In this document: piece after piece, positions 43,081-51,284 of the stretch
Numbering within the stretch: the stretch's first letter is position 1
Layout of the letters: the number at the start of each line of letters is the position of its first letter
NCBI RefSeq assembly: GCF_014596915.1
Contig: NZ_JACVWU010000021.1
Location: forward strand, 1-64,000
Length of the DNA: 64,000 nucleotides
Source of the DNA: Streptomyces sp. TRM68416
GTDB taxonomy: Bacteria; Actinomycetota; Actinomycetes; Streptomycetales; Streptomycetaceae
Direction: 5' to 3'
The notes under the pieces: model-generated
Told to the model about the DNA's origin: nothing
The model's database searches: none
Seen by the model: only the letters and a program-made list of their open reading frames with translations
Position numbers and translations under genes: made by a program

Positions 43081-44880
43081 CTACTCGATCTTCGACAGGC
43101 GGGAGGTCGGGTACCCCGACTCCTCGCTGTCGGAGGCGTAGTCGAGGTCGTCACCGACGGGGGTGAGGGTGACCGTCGTGGTCGCCGGGTTGCAGCCCTT
43201 GTGGTTCGACTCGGCGCCGACGGACGTCGCCACGAGCCGCTTCGCGGAGACGCTCTTCAGGGTGAGTACGTCGTTGCAGACCCCGCCGAGCACGTCTGTC
43301 TGGCGGAGTCTGCCCAACTCCTCGCCCGGCTGCGCCCGGTGGACGGTGAGCCGGAAGGTGCCGATGGGGAGCTTGCCGTCGAGGGCGACGCCCTGGCCCT
43401 CCCAGGTGCCGAGGTAGGCGGTGAGCGCGTCGGGCGCCGCGGTGGCGGAGGCGGGGGCGGAGGCGGCGTTGCTGGGCGTCTGGGAGTAGGCCGGGGCGGC
43501 GTCCGAACCGCCCCGGTCCCCTTCGGAGTCGTCCCGCAGCACGCCGAACACGAACACCGACCCGACCGTCACGGCGGCCAGCGACCCCGCGACCGCCAAC
43601 GCGACGGAACAGCTCATACGGCGCCCCCGGCCGCCCTCCCCCGGCACCGAGGTCGCCGCCACGGAGACCGAGACCCTGCCGGGGCGGCGGGTGGAGGGCT
43701 CTTCGCCACCCCGTGGCTCGCCGCTGTCCCGAGGCTCGGCGACACCCCGTGGCCCGCCGCCGTCCCGAGGCCCGCCGCCGTCCCGAGGCTCGGGGACGGC
43801 GGCGGAGGGCGTCGATTCGGCGGGCGTGGAAGCGGGCGTAGAAGCGGGTGTAGAAGCGGGCGGCATCGTGGGCGGTGGTCCGAATTGTCCTGCAGCGGGA
43901 CTTCCGGACTCCTCTACGAGACTTCCCGCCTCCCCCACCGCGGCCCTGCTGAAGCCCACCGGCCCCGAGAGTCCGCCCCCGTCCGTCGCCTCCAGGTTCA
44001 GTACCTGTACCGCGCTGCGGCTGACCCGCTCGACCAGCACGCCCGGCAGCCAGCCGTCCGCCACCAGCCGTGCCGTCCCCTGGGGTGCCAGGCGTCGGGC
44101 CAGTTCGGCGGGTGCGGGGCGAGCGGCCGGGTCCTTGGCCAGGCATGCCTCCGCCACCTCCCGCAACTCACCGTCCAGCGAGCCGAGTCGGGGTTCCTCG
44201 TGGACGACCTTGTAGAGCAGTGCCGCCGAGGAGTCGCCGGGGAAGGGCTGCTGTCCCGTCGCCGCGTACGCCACCACCGCGCCCAGGGAGAAGACGTCCG
44301 CCGCGCCGGTCACCCCCTCGCCGAGGATCTGCTCGGGGGACATGTAGCCGGGCGAGCCGATCGAGACGCCGGTGGAGGTCAGGGAGGCCGTGCCGTCGGT
44401 GGCGCGGGCGATGCCGAAGTCGATCAGGAGCGGGCCGTCGACGGTCAGCAGGATGTTGGAGGGCTTGACGTCCCGGTGCACCAGGCCGAGTTCGTGCACC
44501 GCCGTCAGCGCCTCCGCGAGCCCCGCCGCCAGTACTCGTACCGTGTGGGCGGGCAGCGGGCCGAGGTCGGCGACCGCCGCCGTCAGGGAGGGGCCCGCCG
44601 CGTACGCGGTGGCGACCCAGGGGACCGGCGCCTCCGGGTCGGCGTCCAGGACGGGGGCCGTCCAGGCGGCGCCGACCCGGCGCGCGGCCTCGATCTCGCG
44701 GCGGAAGCGGGCGCGGAACTCCTCGTCGAGCGCGAAGTGGGGGTGCACGATCTTGACCGCGACGGTCCGGCCGCCGGCGCTGCGCCCCAGGTAGACCCGG
44801 CCCATGCCGCCGGAGCCGAGCCGGCCGAGCAGCCGGTAGGGCCCCACGACGGTGGGTTCGTCGACTCCGAGCGGCTGCAT
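43081..44880 (-). CDS. Transmembrane Hanks-type Ser/Thr protein kinase with outer beta domain
   Basis: 599 residues. The kinase domain (about residues 14-275) is complete: LGSGGMGRVYLG, VAVKIV, HRDVKPSN, DFGIA and GSPGYMSPEQ. A juxtamembrane region with ASTP repeats and GGGPRDGGGPR is low-complexity and Ser/Thr-rich. One membrane segment (about residues 420-445, SVALAVAGSLAAVTVGSVFVF) leads to an outer domain of about 120 residues beginning YLGTWEGQG, beta-rich with two cysteines (GGVCND, HKGCNP). It converges with the EssC-like gene, the stops being ten bases apart. FHA domains bind phosphothreonine, so the neighbouring ATPase is a natural client; Firmicutes EssB/YukC has a pseudokinase in the same membrane topology. 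Confidence 0.95.
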   Translation of the reverse strand: MQPLGVDEPTVVGPYRLLGRLGSGGMGRVYLGRSAGGRTVAVKIVHPHFALDEEFRARFRREIEAARRVGAAWTAPVLDADPEAPVPWVATAYAAGPSLTAAVADLGPLPAHTVRVLAAGLAEALTAVHELGLVHRDVKPSNILLTVDGPLLIDFGIARATDGTASLTSTGVSIGSPGYMSPEQILGEGVTGAADVFSLGAVVAYAATGQQPFPGDSSAALLYKVVHEEPRLGSLDGELREVAEACLAKDPAARPAPAELARRLAPQGTARLVADGWLPGVLVERVSRSAVQVLNLEATDGGGLSGPVGFSRAAVGEAGSLVEESGSPAAGQFGPPPTMPPASTPASTPASTPAESTPSAAVPEPRDGGGPRDGGGPRGVAEPRDSGEPRGGEEPSTRRPGRVSVSVAATSVPGEGGRGRRMSCSVALAVAGSLAAVTVGSVFVFGVLRDDSEGDRGGSDAAPAYSQTPSNAASAPASATAAPDALTAYLGTWEGQGVALDGKLPIGTFRLTVHRAQPGEELGRLRQTDVLGGVCNDVLTLKSVSAKRLVATSVGAESNHKGCNPATTTVTLTPVGDDLDYASDSEESGYPTSRLSKIE

Positions 44881-44901
44881 GGGCCCTCCCCCGTAGGACT
44901 C

Positions 44902-44943
44902 CGGTCCCGACTCCGGTTCCGGCTTCGGTCCCGACTCCGGTTC
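44902..44943. repeat. 18-bp direct repeat upstream of the kinase gene
   Basis: CGGTCCCGACTCCGGTTC occurs at 44902-44919 and again at 44926-44943, a 24-base period, 22 bases before the kinase start. It covers the expected 5-prime leader or operator zone of the kinase gene. Confidence 0.85.
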
Positions 44944-44996
44944 TACGGGGGAACGCCTCGGTCTCCCGCGGAACTCCCCAGCAGGTTACGGCCTCA

Positions 44997-45845
44997 TCAG
45001 GGGCGCAGCAGATCCACCTGCACATCGGCCGGGAATCCGGTCGTCGGGCCCACCCTGCGCGCGAACTCCGCGACCGCCTTCAACTGGGCCGGTCCGAAGC
45101 GGAAGTCGAGGGTGGTGAAGTACTGCTCCAGGACCCGCTCGTCGAAGGCCTCCCAGCGGGCCGCCTGTTCGGCGACCTTGCCGACCTCCTCCAGGGAGAG
45201 GTTGCGGGAGGCGAGGAAGGCCTCGTGGACCTTGCGGGTGATGTCCGGCTCGCGTTCCAGGTAGTCCCGGCGGGCGGCCCACACCGCGAAGACGAAGGGC
45301 AGGCCGGTCCACTCCTTCCAGAGCGCGCCGAGGTCGTGCACTTCGAGGCCGTAACGCGGTCCGTCGAGCAGGTTGGCGCGCAGGGCCGCGTCCCCGATGA
45401 GCACGGCCGCGTCCGCCTCCCGCATCATCAGGCTGAGGTCGGGCGGGCACGCGTAGTAGTCGGGCGTCACGCCGTAGCGCTCGGCGAGCAGCAGTTGGGC
45501 AAGGCGTACGGAGGTGCGCGAGGTGGAGCCGAGGGCGACCCGGGCTCCGTCGAGCCGCTCCAGGGGGACCTGCGAGACGATCACGCAGGACATCACCGGT
45601 CCGTCGCAGCCGACGGCGATGTCGGGGAAGGCGACCAGGTCGTCCGCGTTCTTGAGGAACTCGACGAGGGTGATGGGCCCGATGTCGAGGTCTCCCTGCA
45701 CCAGCTTCTCGCTCAGCTTCTCCGGGGTGTCCTTCGTCAGCTCGAAGTCGAGGAGCGTGCCCGTTCTCGCGAGCCCCCAGTACAGGGGCAGGCAGTTCAG
45801 GAACTGGATGTGGCCGACGCGCGGCCGGGTGCGAGAATTGTCCAC
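44997..45845 (-). CDS. mqnA: Chorismate dehydratase MqnA, futalosine menaquinone pathway
   Basis: 282 residues from GTG 45845. MqnA converts chorismate to 3-enolpyruvylbenzoate, the first committed step of the futalosine route. The protein has the periplasmic-binding-protein-like fold of the family: VGHIQFLNCLPLYWGL at the start, then LSEKLVQGDLDIGPITLVEFL and the ligand-site region ALGSTSRTSVRLAQLLL. FVFAVWAARRDYL marks the second lobe. Length is normal. It is monocistronic in appearance, between the kinase gene and the cold shock gene, while mqnE, mqnM, mqnP and mqnL lie 12-18 kb to the right. Confidence 0.95.
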   Translation of the reverse strand: MDNSRTRPRVGHIQFLNCLPLYWGLARTGTLLDFELTKDTPEKLSEKLVQGDLDIGPITLVEFLKNADDLVAFPDIAVGCDGPVMSCVIVSQVPLERLDGARVALGSTSRTSVRLAQLLLAERYGVTPDYYACPPDLSLMMREADAAVLIGDAALRANLLDGPRYGLEVHDLGALWKEWTGLPFVFAVWAARRDYLEREPDITRKVHEAFLASRNLSLEEVGKVAEQAARWEAFDERVLEQYFTTLDFRFGPAQLKAVAEFARRVGPTTGFPADVQVDLLRP

Positions 45846-45947
45846 ATCGCGAGGCTAGACCCTTTGAGGTACGCTCCAGACTCCGGCCCCAAGGTCAACC
45901 CATTTTCTCGATCTTCAAACGTCCGAGTGACGTGATCTTGACCTCTA

Positions 45948-45975
45948 TTGCTTTCGGCTGCCCCCGTGCTAGGCT
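45948..45975 (+). promoter_or_regulatory. Sigma-70-type promoter of the cold shock gene
   Basis: TTGCTT (45948-45953) and TAGGCT (45970-45975) are separated by 16 bases, a good match to the HrdB consensus. Transcription would start near 45982, leaving a leader of about 150 bases. Confidence 0.65.
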
Positions 45976-45981
45976 CGCCGC

Positions 45982-46131
45982 AAGTTGCAGTTTGGTTTCC
46001 CTTGCAGTACAGAGCCTGCGGAGCATGTGACCGCGGGCTCTAGTCGTTTTCAGACGTATGCAGTGCGGTGCGGTAGTTCTCACACTTGCAGGTTCTGGAG
46101 CAGGGCAACCCTTTGGGCCCAAGGAGGGCTT
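45982..46131 (+). promoter_or_regulatory. Long 5-prime leader of the cold shock gene
   Basis: About 150 untranslated bases separate the predicted start site from the ATG, ending in AAGGAGGGCTT. Long structured leaders are the rule for cspA-type genes and act on mRNA stability or translation in the cold. The leader contains AT-richer stretches such as AGTCGTTTTCAGACGTATGC. No riboswitch class was recognised. Confidence 0.5.
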
Positions 46132-46335
46132 ATGGCTACCGGAACCGTGAAGTGGTTCAACGCCGAAAAGGGCTTTGGCTTCATCGCCCAGGAGGGCGGC
46201 GGCCCCGACGTCTTCGTCCACTACTCCGCGATCAACGCGAACGGCTTCCGTTCGCTGGAGGAGAACCAGTCGGTCTCCTTCGACGTGACCCAGGGCCCGA
46301 AGGGCCCGCAGGCGGAGAACGTCACGCCGCTCTAA
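46132..46335 (+). CDS. CspA-family cold shock protein
   Basis: 67 residues, ATG 46132 right after AAGGAGG. The single cold shock domain has both RNA-binding motifs, RNP1 KGFGFI and RNP2 VFVHYSAI, and the typical start ATGTVKWFNAEKG. It binds single-stranded RNA/DNA as a chaperone. A long leader and a strong terminator make it a stand-alone, highly expressed unit. Confidence 0.97.
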   Translation: MATGTVKWFNAEKGFGFIAQEGGGPDVFVHYSAINANGFRSLEENQSVSFDVTQGPKGPQAENVTPL

Positions 46336-46387
46336 GCCACCGGCTCGACGAGCCAAGGCTTTGATCCGGACCTGAGAGAAGTACCCA

Positions 46388-46420
46388 AGGAGCCCCGCGC
46401 CGCAAGGCGTCGGGGCTCCT
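46388..46420. terminator. Bidirectional terminator after the cold shock gene
   Basis: AGGAGCCCCG (46388-46397) pairs with CGGGGCTCCT (46411-46420) and the stem continues inward through CGCC/GGCG around GCAA, followed by GCCTTTG. It separates the cold shock gene from the convergent regulator gene ending at 46436. Confidence 0.88.
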
Positions 46421-46435
46421 GCCTTTGTGCAGCCT

Positions 46436-47041
46436 TTATGCGTGCTGCATGACCAGCACGAACGTCGCGCCGGGCACCAGCGCCTCGTAGGAGTGGCGGA
46501 CGTCCCCGCGGTACGACATGTAGTCGCCGGGCCCCAGCTCGACCTCCTCGCCCGCCGGTCCGGCCTTCATCCGGCCCGTGCTCACGATCAGATGCTCGAC
46601 CGTGCCCGGAATGTGCGGCTCCGAATCGCGGGCCGCGCCGGGTTCCACCCGTACGTGGTAGACGTCCCGGCGGACGCCGGGCGGGCTGGCCGACAGCAGC
46701 GTGGCCGCGTACTCCGCCATCTCGGAGGCGACGGTCGGGCCCTGTCCCGCCCGGATGACCTGGACCGACGGAACCGGGGGTTCCACCAGGGCGCTGAACG
46801 GCACGCCGAGCGCCACGCCGAGTGCCCACAGCGTCTCCACGCTCGGGTTCCCGCTCGCCGCCTCCAGCTGGGACAGCGTGGACTTGGCGATTCCGGCCCG
46901 TTTGGCCAGCTCGGACAGGGACAGGCCGGCTCGGGTGCGTTCCCGGCGCAGGGCGGCGGCGATCCAGTCGAGGGGCAGGCGGGGCGGGGGATCGGGCCTG
47001 GGCTTGGGGTCGCGCTTGGGCTCAGACTCGGACTCGGGCAT
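46436..47041 (-). CDS. XRE-family regulator with C-terminal cupin domain
   Basis: 201 residues from ATG 47041 (GGAG about ten bases upstream). An in-frame ATG at 47083 is possible, but the codons between have poor third-position GC. A Pro/Lys-rich N-terminus precedes the helix-turn-helix (RTRAGLSLSELAKRAGIAKS, then LSQLEAASGNPSVETLW). The C-terminal half is a cupin with HIPGTVEHLIV and LGPGDYMSYRGDVRHSY, whose His/Glu residues could bind a metal. It diverges from azlCD, the pattern seen for ligand-responsive regulators of amino-acid export. Confidence 0.9.
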   Translation of the reverse strand: MPESESEPKRDPKPRPDPPPRLPLDWIAAALRRERTRAGLSLSELAKRAGIAKSTLSQLEAASGNPSVETLWALGVALGVPFSALVEPPVPSVQVIRAGQGPTVASEMAEYAATLLSASPPGVRRDVYHVRVEPGAARDSEPHIPGTVEHLIVSTGRMKAGPAGEEVELGPGDYMSYRGDVRHSYEALVPGATFVLVMQHA

Positions 47042-47092
47042 GCCGTTCGCTCCATCGGTACGATCGTTCGGCTTGACGAACATAGCTTCTTC

Positions 47093-47110
47093 TGTCCATT
47101 GTAGAGAACA
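47093..47110. promoter_or_regulatory. Imperfect palindrome, possible XRE-cupin operator
   Basis: TGTCCATTGTAGAGAACA has partly matching half-sites (TGTCC and GAACA, four of five positions) and ends at the first base of the azlC start codon, between the divergent genes. It fits the TGTTC-N8-GAACA style of operator, but evidence is only positional. Confidence 0.35.
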
Positions 47111-47802
47111 TGCGTACGGCAGAGCGAACACCTCGGCTTCTTCGGGACGCCTCACTGGTCTGGCTGGCCAGCGGGGTCGTCGGCGTCTCCTTCGGCGCGA
47201 TCTCCGTGGCGGGCGGGCTGCCGGTGTGGGTGCCGGTCGTGATGTCGCTGGTCGTGTACGCGGGATCGGCGCAGTTCAGCGCGGTCGGCGTGCTGCTGGC
47301 CGGGGGCGGGCCGCTGGCCGCGGTGGCCACCGGTCTGATGCTCAACACCCGTACCGCCGCCTTCAGTCTCGCGGTCGCGGACGTCCTCGGCGGCGGCAGC
47401 CGGTTCTCCCGCCTGGCCGGAGCCCACCTCGTCACCGACGAGACCGTGGCCTTCGCGCTCGCCCAGGCCGACCCCGCCCGGCGCCGGGCCGCGTTCTGGA
47501 TCTCCGGGATCGGTCTGTTCGCCGTGTGGAACGTCGGCGTCCTGGCCGGGGCGCTCGCCGGTACCGCCCTCGGCGACACGGCGACCTACGGGCTGGACGC
47601 GGCCTTCCCCGCGGTCCTGGTCGCCCTGGTCCTGCCCACCCTCCGCGCGGACCGGTCGGTACGCCGCTGCGCCCTGGCCGGAGCCGCACTGGCCCTGGCG
47701 GTGACCCCGGCGGTACCGGCGGGCGTACCGGTGCTGCTGGCCCTGACCGGGCTCGTCCTGCACGGCCTGGCCCCGCACGGCCGCAAGGGCGGTGCCGCAT
47801 GA
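47110..47802 (+). CDS. azlC: AzlC-family branched-chain amino acid permease subunit
   Basis: 230 residues with about seven to eight membrane segments. The family hallmarks are FGAISVAGGLPVWVPVVMSL and YAGSAQFSAVGVLLAGG near residue 55, then LNTRTAAFSLAVAD and HLVTDETVAFAL. AzlC and AzlD together export branched-chain amino acids or analogues. ATG 47110 has no strong ribosome site and may be translated from a leaderless transcript. The stop overlaps azlD (ATGA). Confidence 0.93.
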   Translation: MRTAERTPRLLRDASLVWLASGVVGVSFGAISVAGGLPVWVPVVMSLVVYAGSAQFSAVGVLLAGGGPLAAVATGLMLNTRTAAFSLAVADVLGGGSRFSRLAGAHLVTDETVAFALAQADPARRRAAFWISGIGLFAVWNVGVLAGALAGTALGDTATYGLDAAFPAVLVALVLPTLRADRSVRRCALAGAALALAVTPAVPAGVPVLLALTGLVLHGLAPHGRKGGAA

Positions 47803-48113
47803 GCGCGACGGTCGCCGTGATCCTCGCGCTGGCGGTGGGGACGTACGCCTTCCGGCTGGTGGGGCCCGTGCTGCACGGGCGCGTCGAACTGCCGGATCGT
47901 ATGCAGGAGTTGCTGTCCGCCGGGGCTGTGGTGCTGCTCGTGGCGCTGCTGGCCACGGGCGCGCTGACGGAGGGCGGGGGCTTCGCCGGGTGGGCCCGGC
48001 CCGCCGGGGTGCTGGCCGGCGTTGTCCTGGCGTGGTGGCGGGCGCCGTTCGTGGTGGTGGTGCTGGGGGCGGCGGGGGTCGCGGGGGTGCTGCGGGCGGT
48101 GGGGGTGGCCTGA
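47799..48113 (+). CDS. azlD: AzlD-family small subunit of the amino acid exporter
   Basis: 104 residues, start overlapping the azlC stop. Three to four membrane segments: VAVILALAVGTYAFRLVGPV, VVLLVALLATGAL and a C-terminal pair. AzlD proteins are about 100 residues and act with AzlC. The gene order azlC-azlD and the divergent regulator are standard. Confidence 0.92.
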   Translation: MSATVAVILALAVGTYAFRLVGPVLHGRVELPDRMQELLSAGAVVLLVALLATGALTEGGGFAGWARPAGVLAGVVLAWWRAPFVVVVLGAAGVAGVLRAVGVA

Positions 48114-48167
48114 CCAGCAGCGGGACCGGCCTCGCCGTAGCGGAGAGCCGTAGCGGAGAATCGTCGT

Positions 48168-48401
48168 ATGCAGAAGGAAGACGAAGAACGCGCCGACGCA
48201 CCGCCCGCCAACTGGATCGCGCTGGGGCTGTCCGTCGGGCTGTCGTTCGGAGTGGCCATCGGTGTCGTGCTCGGTACGGTCGTCTTCGACGACCTCGGGC
48301 TGGGGATGTCCCTGGGAATCGGGCTCGGCCTGGCGAGCGGGGCGGGGGCCGGGGTGGGGATCAGCGTGGCGAAGCAGCGGGAGCGGGAGGGCGGGCAGTA
48401 A
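48168..48401 (+). CDS. Small glycine-zipper membrane protein
   Basis: 77 residues. A charged N-terminus is followed by two hydrophobic segments rich in small residues (IALGLSVGLSFGVAIGVVLG and MSLGIGLGLASGAGAGVGIS) and a charged C-terminus. Such G-x-x-x-G helices pack into oligomers. Common in Streptomyces as hypothetical proteins; no function known. The ATG at 48168 lacks a strong ribosome site. Confidence 0.75.
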   Translation: MQKEDEERADAPPANWIALGLSVGLSFGVAIGVVLGTVVFDDLGLGMSLGIGLGLASGAGAGVGISVAKQREREGGQ

Positions 48402-48458
48402 GGCGGGCGGTGTCAGTGGGAGGGGCGGTGTCAGTGGGGGGCGGTACGGTCGCCTGCC

Positions 48459-49097
48459 ATGAGTGATGCCGACTTTCTGACCGACACCCGACGCTTCTAC
48501 GACGCCGTTGCCGAGGACTACGCCGAGCGCTTCCGTGACCCGCATGCCGAACGGCCGCTGGACCGGGCGGTCCTCGGCGCCTACGCCGAACTCGTGGGCG
48601 GCACCGGGCAGGTGGCCGATCTGGGGTGCGGGCCGGGGCGGGTGACGGCGTACCTGGCCGCGCTGGGGCTGCGGGTGTACGGCCTCGATCTGTCGGAGTC
48701 GATGCTCGCCGTCGCCCGGCGGGAGAACCCCGGCCTGCGGTTCGAGCAGGGGTCGATGCTCGACCTGGACCTCGCCGACGGGGCCCTCGCGGGGGTGGTC
48801 TCGTGGTACTCGACCGTCCACTTCCCCGAGGACCGGCTGCCGGAGCTGTTCGCCGAGTTCCGGCGGGTCCTGGCGCCGGGCGGACACCTGCTGCTCGGCT
48901 TCCCGGTCGGTGACCGACCCCGGCGCTATGAGCAGCCGTTCGGCTACGACGGGGTCGTGGAGTTCCAGCGGCGCCGGCCGGACCGGATCGCGGACCTGCT
49001 GGCGGCCGCCGGACTCTCCGTGCGTGCGCGTACGGTACGGGAGACGGAGGGCACGGAAGCCAGTCCGCAGGCCTTCCTGATCGCCCGTAGGCCCTAG
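48459..49097 (+). CDS. Class I SAM-dependent methyltransferase
   Basis: 212 residues. SAM-binding motif I VADLGCGPGRVTAYLA near residue 50, the acidic ribose contact VYGLDLSESM, motif post-II FEQGSMLDLDL and motif III region RVLAPGGHLLLGFP are all present. Substrate unknown; closest in style to ubiquinone/menaquinone-type or small-molecule methyltransferases. Its stop shares the CTAG tetranucleotide with the convergent dehydrogenase gene. Confidence 0.93.
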   Translation: MSDADFLTDTRRFYDAVAEDYAERFRDPHAERPLDRAVLGAYAELVGGTGQVADLGCGPGRVTAYLAALGLRVYGLDLSESMLAVARRENPGLRFEQGSMLDLDLADGALAGVVSWYSTVHFPEDRLPELFAEFRRVLAPGGHLLLGFPVGDRPRRYEQPFGYDGVVEFQRRRPDRIADLLAAAGLSVRARTVRETEGTEASPQAFLIARRP

Positions 49098-50824
49098 AGG
49101 ACCCCGGCGATGTCCCGTGCCGCGATGTAGCCGAACGTCATCGCCGGGCCGATCGTCGAGCCCGCGCCCGCGTAGCTGTGGCCCATCACGGCGGCGCTGG
49201 CGTTCCCCGCCGCGTACAGGCCGGGGATCACCGAGCCGTCGTCGCGCAGGACGCGGGCGCGGGCGTCCGTCACCAGGCCGCCCTTGGTGCCCAGGTCGCC
49301 GGGGACGATGCGGAAGGCGTAGTACGGGGGCAGCCAGAGGGGGGCGAGGCAGGAGTTGGGGAGGACGGCGGGGTCCGTGTAGTAGTGGTCGTACGCGCTG
49401 TCGCCGCGGTGGAAGTCGGGGTCCTTGCCTCTGCGGGCCAGGGAGTTGAAGCGGTCGACCGTGGTGCGCAGGGACGCCGCGGGAACGCCGATCGAGGCCG
49501 CCAGTGCGTCCAGCGTCCAGGCCTTGTGGGCGGCGCCCGAGCCGTACCAGGCCGCGGGGAGGGGCAGGGTCGGCAGGACGTCCTTGAAGAGGTAGCGGTT
49601 GCGGTAGTTCTGGTCGGTGATCAGCCAGGCCGGGATCGCGGGGTCGGTGTCGTTGACGTCGTACATGGTGTGGACGACGTCGCTGTAGGGGGCGGCCTCG
49701 TTGACGAAGCGGGCGCCGGACGCGTTGACCAACAGGCCGCCGGGGAGCGTGCGTTCGGCGAGGCAGAAGTAGGGCTGGTCGGGGAGCGGGATCGTCGGGC
49801 CCCACCAGGCGTCGTCCATCAGGCCGAGGGCGGCGCCCGCGCGCTCCCCCGCCCGGATGCCGTCGCCGGTGTTCTCCTTCGCGCCTACGGTCCACTCCGT
49901 GCCGATGGGCTGGCGCTGGTAGCGGGCGCGCATGGCGGCGTTGTGCTCGAAGCCGCCGGAGCCGACGATCACGCCGCGGCGGGCGCGGACCAGGCCGCCG
50001 GGCACGACCGCTCCGGTGACGGCGCCGCCCTCGATGTGCAGGTCGGTGAGCGGGGTGTTCAGCAGCACCGGCACACCGGCGTCCAGCAGCCCCTTGCGCA
50101 GCCCGGCCGCGAGGGACTGGCCCATGGTCAGCGGCTTCTCGCCGCGCAGCGCCGCCGCCGTGCCGCGCGCCAGGCACTGGGCGGCCACGGCGGCGCCCCT
50201 GGCGTTCACCGTGGCCAGTGCCAGCCATTTGTAGTCGGCGCTGAAGACGACCATGCCGGTGGGGGTCTGCATGTAGGGCGGGTTCAGGCGGGCGAGTTCG
50301 GAGCCGAGGAGGTTGCCGTCGAGCTGGTCGGGTTCGATGGAGCGGCCGTTGGGCAGGCCGCCGGGCAGCTCGGGGTAGTAGTCGCTGTAGCCCTCCATCC
50401 AGCGGAACCGCAGCGGGCTGCGGGCCATCACGTAGGTGAGCATCGCCGGGCCGTGTCGGAGGAAGGCGCGTTGGCGGTCGGCGGGGACGTCCGGGCCGAC
50501 GACGGCGGCGAGGTAGGCGGCCGCCTTGGCGGGAGTGTCGGGGACGCCGGCCGCGAGGATCACGGAGTTGTTGGGGATCCAGATGCCGGCGCCGGAGCGG
50601 GCGGCCGAGCCGCCGAAGGTGCCCGCCTTCTCCAGGACCACGCAGGTGAGCCCCTGTCCGGCGGCGGTCAGCGCGGCGGTCATGCCGGCCGCGCCGGAGC
50701 CGATGACCACTACGTCGTAGGTGCCGAGGAGGGGTAAGTCTGCTGAGTGGGCGGTTTGTTGGACTGCGGCGGCTACGGACAGGCCGGCTCCTGCGGCCAG
50801 CAGATGTCTTCGGGACACGCTCAT
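49094..50824 (-). CDS. FAD-dependent dehydrogenase of the 3-ketosteroid delta-1-dehydrogenase (KstD)-like family, Tat-exported
   Basis: 576 residues from ATG 50824, with AGGGGG upstream. The N-terminus SVSRRHLLAAGAG is a twin-arginine signal, cleaved near AHSA. The FAD motif VVIGSGAAGMTAALTAA follows at about residue 38, and the C-terminal block SYAGAGSTIGPAMTFGYIAARD is the conserved flavin/substrate region of KstD-like enzymes. The family dehydrogenates 3-ketosteroids or related ring compounds; export suggests a different or surface substrate. A LysR regulator is encoded divergently, 460 bases away, and may control it. Confidence 0.9.
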   Translation of the reverse strand: MSVSRRHLLAAGAGLSVAAAVQQTAHSADLPLLGTYDVVVIGSGAAGMTAALTAAGQGLTCVVLEKAGTFGGSAARSGAGIWIPNNSVILAAGVPDTPAKAAAYLAAVVGPDVPADRQRAFLRHGPAMLTYVMARSPLRFRWMEGYSDYYPELPGGLPNGRSIEPDQLDGNLLGSELARLNPPYMQTPTGMVVFSADYKWLALATVNARGAAVAAQCLARGTAAALRGEKPLTMGQSLAAGLRKGLLDAGVPVLLNTPLTDLHIEGGAVTGAVVPGGLVRARRGVIVGSGGFEHNAAMRARYQRQPIGTEWTVGAKENTGDGIRAGERAGAALGLMDDAWWGPTIPLPDQPYFCLAERTLPGGLLVNASGARFVNEAAPYSDVVHTMYDVNDTDPAIPAWLITDQNYRNRYLFKDVLPTLPLPAAWYGSGAAHKAWTLDALAASIGVPAASLRTTVDRFNSLARRGKDPDFHRGDSAYDHYYTDPAVLPNSCLAPLWLPPYYAFRIVPGDLGTKGGLVTDARARVLRDDGSVIPGLYAAGNASAAVMGHSYAGAGSTIGPAMTFGYIAARDIAGVL

Positions 50825-51284
50825 GGTCAGCCCCCTGGGCACGTTTGGACGAGGGGACCGGAATGTGGCGCGGGGGTCTTGGGAAGTCAAGAGCCGTGCC
50901 GGTCGGGGGTGCCTGCGGCGGCCTGTTGCGGTGGTGTGGGGTGCGCGTAGCACCTTTGGTGTGGATGTGGGTCGGGGCCGCGCCGGGGGGTGTCCGTCCT
51001 CGGTCCGCCGGGGCGGGGGTTTGTGGGGTGCCGATTCTTTGCGGCGGCCGCTGCGGGCGGACACCCCCCGGCACGTCCCCTTGCCGCCGTGCGCGGGTGC
51101 CGCGCCGCACTGCCTCCGTCGCATGGTGGGTCGGCACCCGTCCCCTCTCCCCCGCCCTGTCCGGACTTCGGCGGAGGGGGTGGGACGGGTTGCCGCCCGG
51201 GGCCCTGGGGAGATCGTCGTACAGGGGGCGAGTGCAGTCAATCCTTGGGAATTCTCGTCAAGTGCAAGTGTTAGCTTGGGGGTT
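50825..51284. other. Divergent intergenic region between the dehydrogenase and LysR genes
   Basis: About 460 bases without a supported gene. Sequence just before the LysR start contains TTCTCGTCAAGTGCAAGTGTT (split near 51252-51272), with a direct repeat AAGTGCAAGTG that could be part of a LysR site. No clear -10 element was identified. Confidence 0.45.

Noticed and set aside
48139..48165. GCCGTAGCGGA repeats similar to the core of the 29-bp repeat at 6446
   Set aside because: Only an 11-base GC-rich similarity, in two copies of a different unit; chance or composition explains it.
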